A stretch of 52,238 nt of DNA, taken from contig CALCNV010000102.1 of assembly GCA_937897645.1 (NCBI GenBank), positions 1 through 52,238 on the forward strand. The letters are read 5' to 3'. The position numbers and the translations under genes are program-made. The stretch is from an uncultured Lysobacteraceae bacterium (GTDB lineage Bacteria; Pseudomonadota; Gammaproteobacteria; Xanthomonadales; Xanthomonadaceae). Below are positions 16,684-25,573 of this stretch, piece after piece (positions within the stretch are counted from its first letter, which is position 1; each line of letters opens with the position of its first letter). The notes beneath the pieces were generated by a model. It was not told where the DNA came from. It worked only from the letters and a program-made list of their open reading frames with translations, and did no database searches.

Positions 16684-17754
16684 ATGAATTCGCAGCTGCG
16701 TTTCGATTCGGTGGATGCGCTGCGCGGGATGACGGTCGCGGCGATGCTGCTGGTCAACAACCCGGGCGACTGGGGCCATGTGTACGCGCCGTTGCTGCAT
16801 TCGGAATGGCACGGCTGCACGCCGACCGACCTGGTGTTCCCGTTCTTCCTGTTCATCGTCGGCGTGTCGATCGCGCTCGGCATCGTGCCGCGCGTGGAGG
16901 CGGGCGCCGACCTCGCAGCGTTGCGACGCGGCGTGCTGCTGCGTGCCGCGAAGATCATCGGCCTCGGGCTGGCGCTGCACGTACTCGCCTTCCTGTTGCT
17001 GGACATGGCGTGGTTTCGGCCATGGGGCGTCTTGCAGCGGATCGGCGTGTGCTTCGGCGTGGTTGGCTTGCTCGCACTGGTAACCGGTGCACGCGCGCAG
17101 TGGTTATTGATTGCCTCGATTCTGCTCGGCTACTGGGGATTGCTGTCAGCAGGCGGATCATTCGAACCCTGGATCAACCTCGCCAGCCGCATCGATACGG
17201 CCCTGCTCGGTCCCATGGCGTACCAGTTCGATCCGGCGACCGGACTGGGTCATGATCCGGAAGGACTGCTGAGTACGCTTCCGGCCATCGCCACCACCCT
17301 GCTCGGGCTACGTGCAGGCGAGTGGTTGCGTCGCGGAGAATTGAAGCGGTTGGTGTATGCGGGCTGCATCGCGCTGCTGGCAGGTTACGCGTGGTCCCTG
17401 GTTTTTCCCTTCAACAAGAACCTGTGGACTTCGTCGTTCGTGCTCTGGACGGCAGGTTGGGCGATGTTGGCGATGGCGGCTTGCCACGTGTTGATCGATC
17501 GCCGGCGATGGCCAGCAATCGGTCGCAGCTTCGGGGTCAATGCTATTGCCGCCTACGTGGGATCATCGGTCATGGTGTATGTGTTCGCGGGCCTGGGCTG
17601 GTGGGAGCCGATCTATCGGATCGGCTTCGCGGACTGGATGACGCCTCGCTTCGGCCCCTACCTGCCTTCGCTGCTGTTCGCCGTCGCGTTCGTGACGTTC
17701 TGGTGGGCCATCGTGCGCTGGATGGACCGGCGGGGCTGGATCGTCAAGGTGTGA
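16684..17754 (+). CDS. nagX: NagX: DUF1624/DUF5009 multi-pass membrane acyltransferase-like protein
   Basis: A 356-residue polytopic protein of the heparan-alpha-glucosaminide N-acetyltransferase-like family. The N-terminal DSVDALRGMTVAAMLLVNNPG and FPFFLFIVGVSIALG blocks are characteristic, and about ten hydrophobic segments follow. NagX is regularly encoded in proteobacterial GlcNAc loci; its substrate is not settled (transport and acetyl transfer have both been suggested). ATG 16684 follows AAGGTG. It starts 15 bases past the repeat pair that separates it from nagA. Confidence 0.88.
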   Translation: MNSQLRFDSVDALRGMTVAAMLLVNNPGDWGHVYAPLLHSEWHGCTPTDLVFPFFLFIVGVSIALGIVPRVEAGADLAALRRGVLLRAAKIIGLGLALHVLAFLLLDMAWFRPWGVLQRIGVCFGVVGLLALVTGARAQWLLIASILLGYWGLLSAGGSFEPWINLASRIDTALLGPMAYQFDPATGLGHDPEGLLSTLPAIATTLLGLRAGEWLRRGELKRLVYAGCIALLAGYAWSLVFPFNKNLWTSSFVLWTAGWAMLAMAACHVLIDRRRWPAIGRSFGVNAIAAYVGSSVMVYVFAGLGWWEPIYRIGFADWMTPRFGPYLPSLLFAVAFVTFWWAIVRWMDRRGWIVKV

Positions 17755-17853
17755 CGGGGTCCCGACGCCAAGCGCATTGCAGCACCACCATCACGCATTC
17801 ACATGGCCAGTTGGTGTAAAAACGACGCAGTCGGAACCACTGCGAGCGTTGCC

Positions 17854-19158
17854 ATGCATCTCCTGATCATTGCCACCGTCTGCACCCTGTTGTCCCTGAC
17901 CGCGTGTGCCCAACCCATCACGGAACCTGTCGCTACAGCGCAGGGGATGGCAAAGCAGCAACAATCTGGCGCTCCGGTCTTAGGCGCGCTGCATGCTTCC
18001 AATACGCCGCCTGCCGCCGCCGACACAGCTTCGGGTTCCGTAACCACGAATGCCGTGGCTGCCGCCGCCGGCCCGCGTGTGACCGGCGGCCCGGGACAGG
18101 TGCGGCGCATTCCGGATCCTCCGTTTGCCAGTACCGAAGTCGCGCGCTTCGACGAGCCGTGGGCCATGACCTTCCTGCCGGATGGACGTCTGCTGGTCAC
18201 CGAGAAGAAAGGCAAGTTGAAGTTGCTCAATGTCGCCACCGGGCAGATGGGCGATGTCACCGGCGTGCCGACCGTGGCGTATGGTGGCCAGGGCGGTTTT
18301 GGTGACGTGGTGTTGCATCCGCAGTTCGCCAGCAATCGCTGGGTCTACCTGAGCTATGCGGAATCGGGCGCTAACAGCACGCGCGGCGCGGTGGTGGTGC
18401 GTGCGCAACTCACGCTCACTCCGGGCGCCAACACCGGCAGCCTGTCGAACCTGCAGGTGATCTGGCAGCAGAACAAGGTCAGCGGTGAGAACCACTACAG
18501 CCATCGCATTGCCTTCGACCGCGCGGGGAAACTGTTCATCACCTCCGGCGAGCGACAGAAATTCACCCCTGCACAGGACATGCAGTCCAACCTGGGCAAG
18601 ATTGTCAGGCTCAATGACGACGGCTCCATCCCGTCCGACAATCCCTTCGTCAACCAGGGCGGCGTGGCCGCACAGGTGTGGACGCTGGGCCATCGCAACC
18701 TGCTCGGCATCGCCTTCGACGCGCAAGGCCAGCTGTGGGAACACGAAATGGGCCCGGCGGGAGGCGATGAGTTGAACCTGATCGAGCGCGGTTCCAACTA
18801 TGGCTGGCCGGTGGTGTCCAATGGCGACAACTACGATGGCAGCAACATCCCCGATCACGACACACGCCCGGAATTCAATGCGCCCGAAGCATGGTGGACG
18901 CCGGTGATCGCGCCGGCGGGTTTCATCATCTACTCGGGCGATATGTTCCCGTATTTCCGCAGCAACGGCTTCATCGGTGGGCTGGCTTCGCAGGCACTGG
19001 TTCGCATCGAGTTCAACGGCGTGCAAGGCCGCGAGGCTGCGCGCTATTCCTTCGGCGGGCGCATCCGCGAAGTGGAACAGGGCCCGGACGGTGCGATCTG
19101 GCTGTTGCGTGATGGCAGCAATGCGCCGCTGTTGAAACTGACGCCGAACATGAATTGA
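17854..19158 (+). CDS. PQQ-dependent sugar dehydrogenase (glucose/sorbosone dehydrogenase family), lipoprotein
   Basis: A 434-residue six-bladed beta-propeller protein of the YliI/Asd type. The signal peptide ends in LTAC (Cys18). A low-complexity Ala/Ser/Thr linker (about 19-95) precedes the propeller, which starts with EVARFDEPWAMTFLPDGRLLVTEKKG. Blade motifs GGQGGFGDVVLHP, NHYSHRIAFD, TSGER, LGHRNLLGIAFD and WEHEMGPAGGDELN agree with the family; the His of the NHYSHR and GHRN motifs are the usual cofactor-site residues. Substrate unknown; oxidation of an aldose in the periplasm is inferred. It follows nagX in the same direction after 99 bases but need not belong to the nag operon. Confidence 0.88.
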   Translation: MHLLIIATVCTLLSLTACAQPITEPVATAQGMAKQQQSGAPVLGALHASNTPPAAADTASGSVTTNAVAAAAGPRVTGGPGQVRRIPDPPFASTEVARFDEPWAMTFLPDGRLLVTEKKGKLKLLNVATGQMGDVTGVPTVAYGGQGGFGDVVLHPQFASNRWVYLSYAESGANSTRGAVVVRAQLTLTPGANTGSLSNLQVIWQQNKVSGENHYSHRIAFDRAGKLFITSGERQKFTPAQDMQSNLGKIVRLNDDGSIPSDNPFVNQGGVAAQVWTLGHRNLLGIAFDAQGQLWEHEMGPAGGDELNLIERGSNYGWPVVSNGDNYDGSNIPDHDTRPEFNAPEAWWTPVIAPAGFIIYSGDMFPYFRSNGFIGGLASQALVRIEFNGVQGREAARYSFGGRIREVEQGPDGAIWLLRDGSNAPLLKLTPNMN

Positions 19159-19168
19159 TCAACCAGCG

Positions 19169-19252
19169 GTAGGAGCGCCCCATGGGCGCGAGCTCTTGAA
19201 GCTTTACGTGTTACGGCAAGATCAAGAGCTCGCGCCCATGGGGCGCTCCTAC
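19169..19252. repeat. GTAG inverted repeat at convergent junction
   Basis: GGGCGCGAGCTC class, arms head-to-head, between the convergent sugar dehydrogenase and cca genes. The reverse-strand GTAG provides the TAG stop of cca. Confidence 0.9.
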
Positions 19253-20478
19253 CCTTGTTCGGATCTTGCGCGGGCGATGGCGACGATCCGCGCTCGCTTC
19301 AACGCTTCGCCAACCGCCGGGCCACTCAGGTGTTCGCTGTCGATATCGCGTGCACTCACCGCCAGCGCGGCCGCATGCAGGCGCTGCAGTTCGCGGCCTT
19401 GTGGATACGCACTGTCGGCCATGCCGTCGCGGCCACGCTTGTCGGCTTCGCAGACCAGCGCCAGTTGCGCAATGCGTTCGGGTTTGCGGAAGGCGTCGCA
19501 GCGCGACAACAGATCGAAAACGGTGGCGTCGCGCAGTTCCGCGAGGCGATGGACGTTGAGGTGTTCACGGCAGGCGATCACGGCCAGCTCGCGATGCTCG
19601 GCCGGCAGCTTCAGCCGCTCGCATAGCGCACGCAGCGGCGCCACTCCCGCATGCTCATGGCCGATGTGCTGCGGAAGTACGTCCGTTGGCGTCAGTGCCT
19701 TGCCCAGGTCGTGGGTCAGCGCGGCGAAACCGATCACGTCGTCGCCGGGCGCGAGCAGCGCGGCCATGTCGCTGACCAGTTGCTGGTGCACGCCGGTGTC
19801 GACTTCCGGGTGGTAATCCGCACGTTGCGGCACGCCGTACAGTGCGTCGATTTCCGGCAGTACCTGCACCAGTGCGCCGCAGTCGCGCAGCGTGCGCAGG
19901 AAGGCGGAAGGAGTCGCGGATCGCAAGGCGCGCGACAATTCCTGCCACACGCGCTCGGGCACCAGTTCGGCCAGCTCGCCGTTGCCGACCATGTCGCGCA
20001 TCAAGGCCTGCGTCTCCGGCGCCACGCTGAAACCCAGCGAGGCGAAGCGCGCCATGAAGCGCGCGGCGCGCAGGATGCGCAGCGGATCCTCGACGAAGGC
20101 GTGTCCGGCATGGCGCAGCACGCGTGCTTCGATATCGCGCACGCCGCCCAGCGGATCGACCAGCCTGCCGTCCTGGTCGCGTGCGATGGCATTGATGGTG
20201 AAGTCGCGCCGAGCCAGGTCTTCTTCCAGCGTGACCGAGGCATCGCTGTCCACCACGAAGCCGCGATAGCCGCGACCGCTCTTGCGTTCGGTGCGGGCCA
20301 GCGCGTATTCCTCACCGGTCTGCGGATGCAAGAACACGGGAAAGTCACGCCCCACCGGTTTGAAGCCAAGCGCCAGCATCGCATCGGGCGTGCTGCCGAC
20401 TACGACATGGTCGTTGTCGCCGGGCTGCAGGCCCAGCAGGGGATCACGAACCGCGCCGCCGACCAGGTAGGTTTTCAT
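19249..20478 (-). CDS. cca: CCA-adding tRNA nucleotidyltransferase with HD domain
   Basis: A 409-residue class II CCA enzyme close to E. coli Cca. The start YLVGGAVRDPLLGL, the metal-binding Asp21 and Asp23 in GDND, VVGSTPDAML, ALARTERKSGRGYRGF and RRDFTINAIA are all present. The C-terminal half contains an HD phosphohydrolase motif (THDLGKALTP), so it is the multifunctional form with phosphatase/phosphodiesterase activity. It adds or repairs the 3' CCA of tRNAs. The stop codon is the TAG in the GTAG repeat at 19249-19252, so the last codon borders the repeat. Confidence 0.96.
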   Translation of the reverse strand: MKTYLVGGAVRDPLLGLQPGDNDHVVVGSTPDAMLALGFKPVGRDFPVFLHPQTGEEYALARTERKSGRGYRGFVVDSDASVTLEEDLARRDFTINAIARDQDGRLVDPLGGVRDIEARVLRHAGHAFVEDPLRILRAARFMARFASLGFSVAPETQALMRDMVGNGELAELVPERVWQELSRALRSATPSAFLRTLRDCGALVQVLPEIDALYGVPQRADYHPEVDTGVHQQLVSDMAALLAPGDDVIGFAALTHDLGKALTPTDVLPQHIGHEHAGVAPLRALCERLKLPAEHRELAVIACREHLNVHRLAELRDATVFDLLSRCDAFRKPERIAQLALVCEADKRGRDGMADSAYPQGRELQRLHAAALAVSARDIDSEHLSGPAVGEALKRARIVAIARARSEQG

Positions 20479-20526
20479 GGTGTGGATGATGCCTGATTAA
20501 ATTCCCGGTGCCTTGCCTGCGCTTGT

Positions 20527-20655
20527 CTCCTCCCTTGCGCAGCAGGGGAGGCTGGGAGGGGTGCTCTGTGCGGGGTGTGTGTGAAATAGAAGCAAGCAAG
20601 AGCAAGATCAAGAGCAACCCCTCCCCATCCCTCCCCTGCTTCGCAAGGGAGGGGG
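20527..20655. repeat. Inverted repeat with CCCTCCC/GGGAGGG arms between slt and cca
   Basis: Left arm begins CTCCTCCCTTGCGCAGCAGG; the right arm (20617-20655) is its imperfect reverse complement CCTGCTTCGCAAGGGAGGGG. Both genes here run leftward. It does not start with GTAG and is a different repeat family, related in style to the element at 39197. Confidence 0.75.
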
Positions 20656-20662
20656 CTGAAAA

Positions 20663-22621
20663 CTAGCTCTTCGGCACTTGCGCCGTCGGGCACACGAACG
20701 ATTTCCGCTTTGCATCCACGCGGCCCAGCATGCGGTCGGTGACGGGCAATGCATTGCCGTTCAAGCGCCAGTCGTAGATCACGCTGAAGGCTAGGATGCG
20801 TGCGATGTACTCGCGGGTTTCCTTGTAGCTGATGGTCTCGATCCAGAAATCCGGGTCGTAGTTCGGGCGTTGCGACTGCCAGCGTGCGGTCGGTGCGGGG
20901 CCGGCGTTGTAGGCGGCGATGGCCACGTAGGGCACGCCGTACTTGTTTTCCATTTCGCGCAGGTAGGCCGTGCCAATGGCGATGTTGGTATCGGAGTCGT
21001 ACAGGTCGGACGCACCGGAATAAGGAATACCCAAGCGCTTGGCCACGGCCGCGCCGGTGCTGGGTATGACCTGCATCAGGCCCATCGCATTCGCGCCCGA
21101 ACGCGCCTTGGGATTGAAGATGCTTTCGGCACGTATTTCGGCGGCGACCCAGGCCGGATCAATCGCCTGGCGCGCGGCCTCGCGACGGATGGTGGCGTCG
21201 TGGTGCAGTGGGAAACGCAACTCGTACAGGCGTTGTTCGTCCGCACCCTTCAGCGAGAACACCGCACGGTCGAACCAGCCGTTGTCGCGTGCTACTTCCA
21301 CCGCGATGCGGCGCTTGCTGTCGTCGAAGCGCGCCATCGCGTTGTTCCATTCGCTGGTGGCCGGACCCACGCGTTCCAGCTTCCACAGCTCCATCGCGCG
21401 CACGATGGCCGGATCGGTGGCCACGGCAGTTCGCGCCTGCTTGCTGTCGTTGGGAATCCACGCACACAGCGCATACGGAAGGTTGAGCCGGTCCGCGGCC
21501 AGGAAGCCATGGAAGGTCGCCGACTTGGCGGCTTCGCGGAACAGGCGCTGGGCTTCGGCCGGGTCGCCGGTTTCTTCCGCCAGCCGCGCTTCGAAATAGC
21601 GCCAGCGCGAATCCTCGCGCTGCGCCTTTGGCATCTTGCGCAACGCCGCCAACGACGCGCGCCAATCACCACGCGCCATGGCTTCGCGCACGCGCCATTC
21701 GTGCAAGCGTTCGTCGTAGACGGATTCCGGCACGGCATTCATGCGCCGTGCGGAATCAGGCTCGTACGAAGCGACGGTCCACAGCGCCGCCTCGTACAGC
21801 ACCTTGCCGCGCTGCTTTTCGTCCATGCCCAGCGCATCGGCGTACTGCGGCAACTGCATTTCCGCCGCCGCAGGCGCGGACTTGGCCAAACGCATCAAGC
21901 CTTGCATGGCCGCGTTGCGGCTGCGCTCGGTCTTTGGCCAGTTCAGCGCACGTGGGTGCACGCTGTCGAGGAACGCGGCGTAATCATTGGCAAGTGCGGC
22001 ATCGGCCGCAGGCAAGCCACGCGCAATGGTGCGGATCACCGCGGGCTGCTGTTCGGCGATGGCCAGGTCGATGCGTTCCCAGCGCAGCGCGGGCGACAGG
22101 CCACCCTTGCTGTCGAGGATGGCGAACACCGGGTCGCATCCGTCGGGCAATGATTTGCCGGTGCTGCGCCACATCGCCTGTGCATCGGTCGTCCATTGCG
22201 CATCGGCCTTGCCCATGGCCTGGCGCGCGTTCAATTCAGCGCATTGCAGGGCCACGTTGGTGGTCGGTTTCCATGCCGCGCGGAAAGCCGGCCAGTCCTG
22301 TCGTCGTGCCAGCGCCGGCAGCCATGCGCTGCGCAGTGAATCGGCCACGGCCTGGCCTTCGTAGCGCTTGAGGAAGGACTGCGCCTGCGCCGTGGACAGC
22401 GTGTCGATGTTGCGTTTCAGGTCGGCCAGTTCCACCCAGCCGTACAGCGGATGCGAGTTCAATCCGGGATATTGCGCGGCATTGAACTGGCCGCGCTCGG
22501 CGGCGTCGAGTGCGGCACGGATCTGCGGGCGCTGCGCATCCAGGTTCTGTGCCTGCGCATGCAGCGGCAGGGACAGGCAGGAGGCGACAGCGAGTACGAT
22601 GGCGAAGTGGGGTCGTGTCAT
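20663..22621 (-). CDS. slt: Soluble lytic murein transglycosylase (Slt70 type)
   Basis: A 652-residue periplasmic lytic transglycosylase. The signal peptide ends LPLHAQAQ; the long alpha-helical U-shaped region covers most of residues 25-470. The SLT catalytic domain starts near residue 480 with catalytic Glu499 in AEIRAESIFNPKARS, followed by GLMQVIPSTG and AIAAYNAGP. It cleaves the MurNAc-GlcNAc bond to give anhydro-muropeptides. ATG 22621 was chosen over the longer open frame because it gives a clean signal peptide. It is divergent from the TauE/SafE gene. Confidence 0.93.
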   Translation of the reverse strand: MTRPHFAIVLAVASCLSLPLHAQAQNLDAQRPQIRAALDAAERGQFNAAQYPGLNSHPLYGWVELADLKRNIDTLSTAQAQSFLKRYEGQAVADSLRSAWLPALARRQDWPAFRAAWKPTTNVALQCAELNARQAMGKADAQWTTDAQAMWRSTGKSLPDGCDPVFAILDSKGGLSPALRWERIDLAIAEQQPAVIRTIARGLPAADAALANDYAAFLDSVHPRALNWPKTERSRNAAMQGLMRLAKSAPAAAEMQLPQYADALGMDEKQRGKVLYEAALWTVASYEPDSARRMNAVPESVYDERLHEWRVREAMARGDWRASLAALRKMPKAQREDSRWRYFEARLAEETGDPAEAQRLFREAAKSATFHGFLAADRLNLPYALCAWIPNDSKQARTAVATDPAIVRAMELWKLERVGPATSEWNNAMARFDDSKRRIAVEVARDNGWFDRAVFSLKGADEQRLYELRFPLHHDATIRREAARQAIDPAWVAAEIRAESIFNPKARSGANAMGLMQVIPSTGAAVAKRLGIPYSGASDLYDSDTNIAIGTAYLREMENKYGVPYVAIAAYNAGPAPTARWQSQRPNYDPDFWIETISYKETREYIARILAFSVIYDWRLNGNALPVTDRMLGRVDAKRKSFVCPTAQVPKS

Positions 22622-22707
22622 GACGCGAATATAAGGGATGGCGCATGAATATCGCGTCCTTGTCGCCGTCACATGGCCTTGGTGTTTGGAGAAATCGCGG
22701 AGGAAAC

Positions 22708-23505
22708 GTGCTCGAAGGATTCTGGGTATTCCCATTGCTGGGCGTGGTGGCCGGCATCCTGGCCGGTCTATTGGGCGTGGGTGGCGGGCTGGTGCTGGTC
22801 GGCGCGCTCGCGTGGTTGTTGCCGCTGTACGGCGTGCCACAGGAAGCGGCGATGCATGCGGCCCTGGCCAGCTCATTGGCCAGCATCGTGTTGACGGCGG
22901 CTTCGTCCGCGTACGCGCACCACGGACGCGGCAGCGTGCTGTGGCCGACGGTGAAATGGATGATTCCCGGCCTGTTGCTGGGTGGTTGGCTGGGCAGCGG
23001 CGTGGCGGTGAAACTCGACGACCAGGCCTTGCGCTGGATCGTGGCCGGCTATTGTTTTATCGCCGCCGCGCAGATGTTGTTCGGCAAGGCGCGCAGCAAC
23101 CGCGATGGCAGCGCGATGGCGGCGCCGGTCGGCGTGCCGATGACGGCGGCGGGCGCAGGCATCGGCGCATTGTCGGCCGTGGTGGGCATCGGCGGCGGCA
23201 GCATGACCGTGCCCTTGCTGGTCTGGCGTGGGGTCGCGCCGGTGCGCGCAGTAGGCACGTCCAGTGCGTGCGGGGTGGCGATTGGCCTGTCCAGCGCGTT
23301 GGGTTATGCGCTGCATGCGCCGGCCGGTGCGTTGCCGCAGTACGCGGTGGGGTATGTGTTCCTGCCGGCCGCGATTGGCGTCGCCATCGCGTCGGTGCTG
23401 GCCGCGCCGTACGGCATGCGTCTCGCGCATCGCCTCAGCGGCGCGACGTTGAAGCGGGTGTTCGCGCTGTTCCTAGTCAGCGTCGGCGTGGCCTTGCTGG
23501 TGTAG
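22708..23505 (+). CDS. TauE/SafE family permease (DUF81)
   Basis: A 265-residue, about eight-helix membrane protein. It carries the two internal repeats typical of the family: GILAGLLGVGGGLVLV near residues 16-31 and IGALSAVVGIGGGSMTVPLL near 173-192. The family exports sulfite, sulfoacetate or other organic anions; the substrate here is unknown. I prefer GTG 22708, directly after GGAGG-AAAC, over ATG 22645, which adds 21 non-family residues. The stop TAG is part of the GTAG that opens the repeat cluster at 23502. Confidence 0.88.
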   Translation: MLEGFWVFPLLGVVAGILAGLLGVGGGLVLVGALAWLLPLYGVPQEAAMHAALASSLASIVLTAASSAYAHHGRGSVLWPTVKWMIPGLLLGGWLGSGVAVKLDDQALRWIVAGYCFIAAAQMLFGKARSNRDGSAMAAPVGVPMTAAGAGIGALSAVVGIGGGSMTVPLLVWRGVAPVRAVGTSSACGVAIGLSSALGYALHAPAGALPQYAVGYVFLPAAIGVAIASVLAAPYGMRLAHRLSGATLKRVFALFLVSVGVALLV

Positions 23506-23912
23506 GAGCGACGTGAGTCGCGACCGGAAAAAAGCGTTTGGACACGGATAAGTGCGGATAAAGGCGGAGTAGAAGCTTTATCAGCGTGGGAGCGACGTAA
23601 GTCGCGAAGCCGGGAGCCTCGGAAACACCAGGAGCTTCGCGACTTACGTCGCTCCCACATCAGCGGTCATGTGCTTTGATCCGTGTCCAATGCTTTTTTC
23701 AGTCGCGACTGGGAAAGCGCTTTTTTGACACGGATCAGTGCGGATAAAGGCGGAGTAGAAGCTTTATCAATGTAGGAGCGACGTAAGTCGCGAAGCCGTA
23801 AACCTCGGAAACACCAGGAGCTTCGCGACTCACGTCGCTCCTACATCAGTGGTTATTGGCTTTGATCCGTGTCCAAACGCTTTTTTTCGGTCGCGACTTA
23901 CGTCGCTCCTAC
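23502..23912. repeat. Composite GTAG repeat island with a 186-bp tandem duplication
   Basis: The 430-bp gap between the convergent TauE/SafE and EEP genes is filled by this element. Outer arms GTAGGAGCGACGTGAGTCGC (23502) and its near reverse complement ending 23912 enclose two tandem units with a 186-bp period: GACACGGAT at 23541 and 23727, GATCCGTGTCC at 23678 and 23864. Each unit is itself nested: an outer GACACGGAT/ATCCGTGTC palindrome around a head-to-head GTGGGAGCGACGTAAGTCGC or GTAGGAGCGACGTAAGTCGC pair. T-runs follow several arms, so bidirectional termination is expected. Confidence 0.93.
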
Positions 23913-23935
23913 GTGCGCTACGTGCGTTCGTGCGT

Positions 23936-24703
23936 TCAGCGCAACGCGGTTTGCGGGACGTCGATGCTCAGGGCGAGCGCCAGGTGATCGGAGAACGCGG
24001 CGGGGATCGCGCGCGCATCGACGGACTGGAGCGGTTCGCTGAGCAGGATATGGTCGATGGCGCGCTTCGGTCCCCAGCTGGGGAAGGTGGGCACGCAGAA
24101 GGCGGGTGGACGCAGGTGCGTGCGGCTGTAGAGCAGGTCCATCTCGGGGCGATCGGGTACGCAGTTGAAGTCGCCCATCAGCACCGCATGCGGATGGTCT
24201 TCCAGCAGTTCGGCGATGAAGCCCAGTTGCGCACGTCGCGAATTCGCGCCCAGCGACAGATGCGCCACCGCCACCACCAGGCCCTCGTCACCGCGACCGA
24301 AGCGCGCCAGCAACACGCCGCGTCCGCTGATGCGGCCCGGCAGCGAGTGATCGCTGACTTCCACCGGTTCCAGCTTGCTCAGCAGTCCGTTGGCGCTGGA
24401 CGCCACGCCGCCGACGTTGCGGTTCGGCTGGTGGCTCCAGTAATCGAAGCCACCCTGCTCGGCCAGGTAGTGGGTCTGGTTGGTGAAGCCCGAGCGCAGG
24501 CTGCCCGGATCCGCTTCCTGCAGGCCGACGATGTCGTGCTCGGCGGCCATCTGTGCAATCGCATCCAGGCTGCCGCGCTTGTTGCCGGCCGGCAGCGCAT
24601 GCGACCAGCTGCGGGTCACGTAGTCGCTGTAGCGGCGCGTGCTGGAGCCGGCCTGGATGTTGGCGCTGAGCAGGCGCAGCCGGCGCGTGTCCGCAGTGGT
24701 CAT
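23936..24703 (-). CDS. Endonuclease/exonuclease/phosphatase family protein
   Basis: A 255-residue protein of the EEP (DNase I/exonuclease III-like) superfamily. LRLLSANIQAG gives the first metal-site Asn, IVGLQEAD the metal-binding Glu, VAHLSLG a catalytic His, LMGDFNCVPD the Asp-x-Asn catalytic pair and AFSDHLALAL the terminal Asp-His. There is no signal peptide, so it acts in the cytoplasm. Substrate (nucleic acid, phospholipid or other phosphodiester) cannot be told. It starts 19 bases after the stop of the upstream DsbA-like gene and is probably co-transcribed with it. Confidence 0.88.
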   Translation of the reverse strand: MTTADTRRLRLLSANIQAGSSTRRYSDYVTRSWSHALPAGNKRGSLDAIAQMAAEHDIVGLQEADPGSLRSGFTNQTHYLAEQGGFDYWSHQPNRNVGGVASSANGLLSKLEPVEVSDHSLPGRISGRGVLLARFGRGDEGLVVAVAHLSLGANSRRAQLGFIAELLEDHPHAVLMGDFNCVPDRPEMDLLYSRTHLRPPAFCVPTFPSWGPKRAIDHILLSEPLQSVDARAIPAAFSDHLALALSIDVPQTALR

Positions 24704-24722
24704 GTGGGGTGACCGGTCAGGA

Positions 24723-25520
24723 TCAGTTGGCGGCAGCGGCAGGTGTCGTGCTACCCGCGCGCTCCCGTGCGATCAGCGCGTCGGCAATGCGGAACATGTC
24801 GTCGTAGGTCCTACCCTGCACCCGGTACCGGCCGTTGATGATCAGCGTGGGCGTGCCTTCGATCTTGCTGCGCTGGGCATATTGCTTGGCCTTGTTGATC
24901 TTTCCGCTCACCGCGAAGCTCTTCATGGTGTTCTGGAACTGTTCGGCACTGACGCCGTAGTTGGCGTAGAACGCGGCGATCGGCGCGTCGGTGGGCTTGT
25001 CGCCTTCACCGGGCAGGCGGTCCTGCGCGTGGATGGCGTTGTAGACCGCTTCGTGGGTCTTCTCCACCAGGCCCAGCGATTCGGCGGCGTAGAAGGCGTG
25101 CGCATACGGCGTCCAGTCCGGACCGAACAGCGCCGGCACGTAGGTCAGGCGTACATCCGCCGGCAGCCTGGATTTCCAGGCGCGCAGGTTCGGCTGCAGC
25201 ATGTTGCAGGCCGGGCAGACATAGCCGAAGACTTCGGTGACTTCGATCTTGCCGTTGAGCGGCTCGAACGGCTGCCCACCCTCGATCTCCACGTAATCCA
25301 CGCCGGCCACCAGCGCAGGGCCGGCGGGCGTTGCAACGGGTGCGGGCGCGACGGGCGCGGCGGCGGGTTCGCTGGTCGCTTCCGCGGCTGCGGGCGGTGG
25401 CGTTTCGGTGACCGGGACCGCGGGTACCGGCGTGGCGTCCGCGCTGGGCGGGTCCTGTTGGGAGCATGCGGCCAGCAGCGACAGCAGCGCCGCGAGGATC
25501 AGTGCAAAACGGAAGGTCAT
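24723..25520 (-). CDS. dsbA: DsbA-like thiol:disulfide interchange lipoprotein (CPAC)
   Basis: A 265-residue thioredoxin-fold protein. The signal peptide ends LLAAC (Cys19), predicting lipidation; a Pro/Ala-rich linker of about 50 residues leads to the DsbA domain. The active site is Cys102-Pro-Ala-Cys105, preceded by VTEVFGYV, and the cis-Pro loop EGTPTLIINGRY is present. It would oxidise periplasmic thiols or shuttle disulfides. It is the third of three tandem dsbA paralogues on this strand; the start at 25520 was chosen for the clean lipoprotein signal. Confidence 0.9.
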   Translation of the reverse strand: MTFRFALILAALLSLLAACSQQDPPSADATPVPAVPVTETPPPAAAEATSEPAAAPVAPAPVATPAGPALVAGVDYVEIEGGQPFEPLNGKIEVTEVFGYVCPACNMLQPNLRAWKSRLPADVRLTYVPALFGPDWTPYAHAFYAAESLGLVEKTHEAVYNAIHAQDRLPGEGDKPTDAPIAAFYANYGVSAEQFQNTMKSFAVSGKINKAKQYAQRSKIEGTPTLIINGRYRVQGRTYDDMFRIADALIARERAGSTTPAAAAN

Positions 25521-25573
25521 GGGCTGCGCTCCGTGGATCGGGATGGGAATCGAGGCGATGAGGGCGCAGGCCG

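Noticed and set aside
23502..23912. Possible CRISPR-like array from regularly spaced repeats
   Set aside because: Only two 186-bp units, each internally palindromic with no unique spacers; it is a REP-type duplication, and no cas gene is near.
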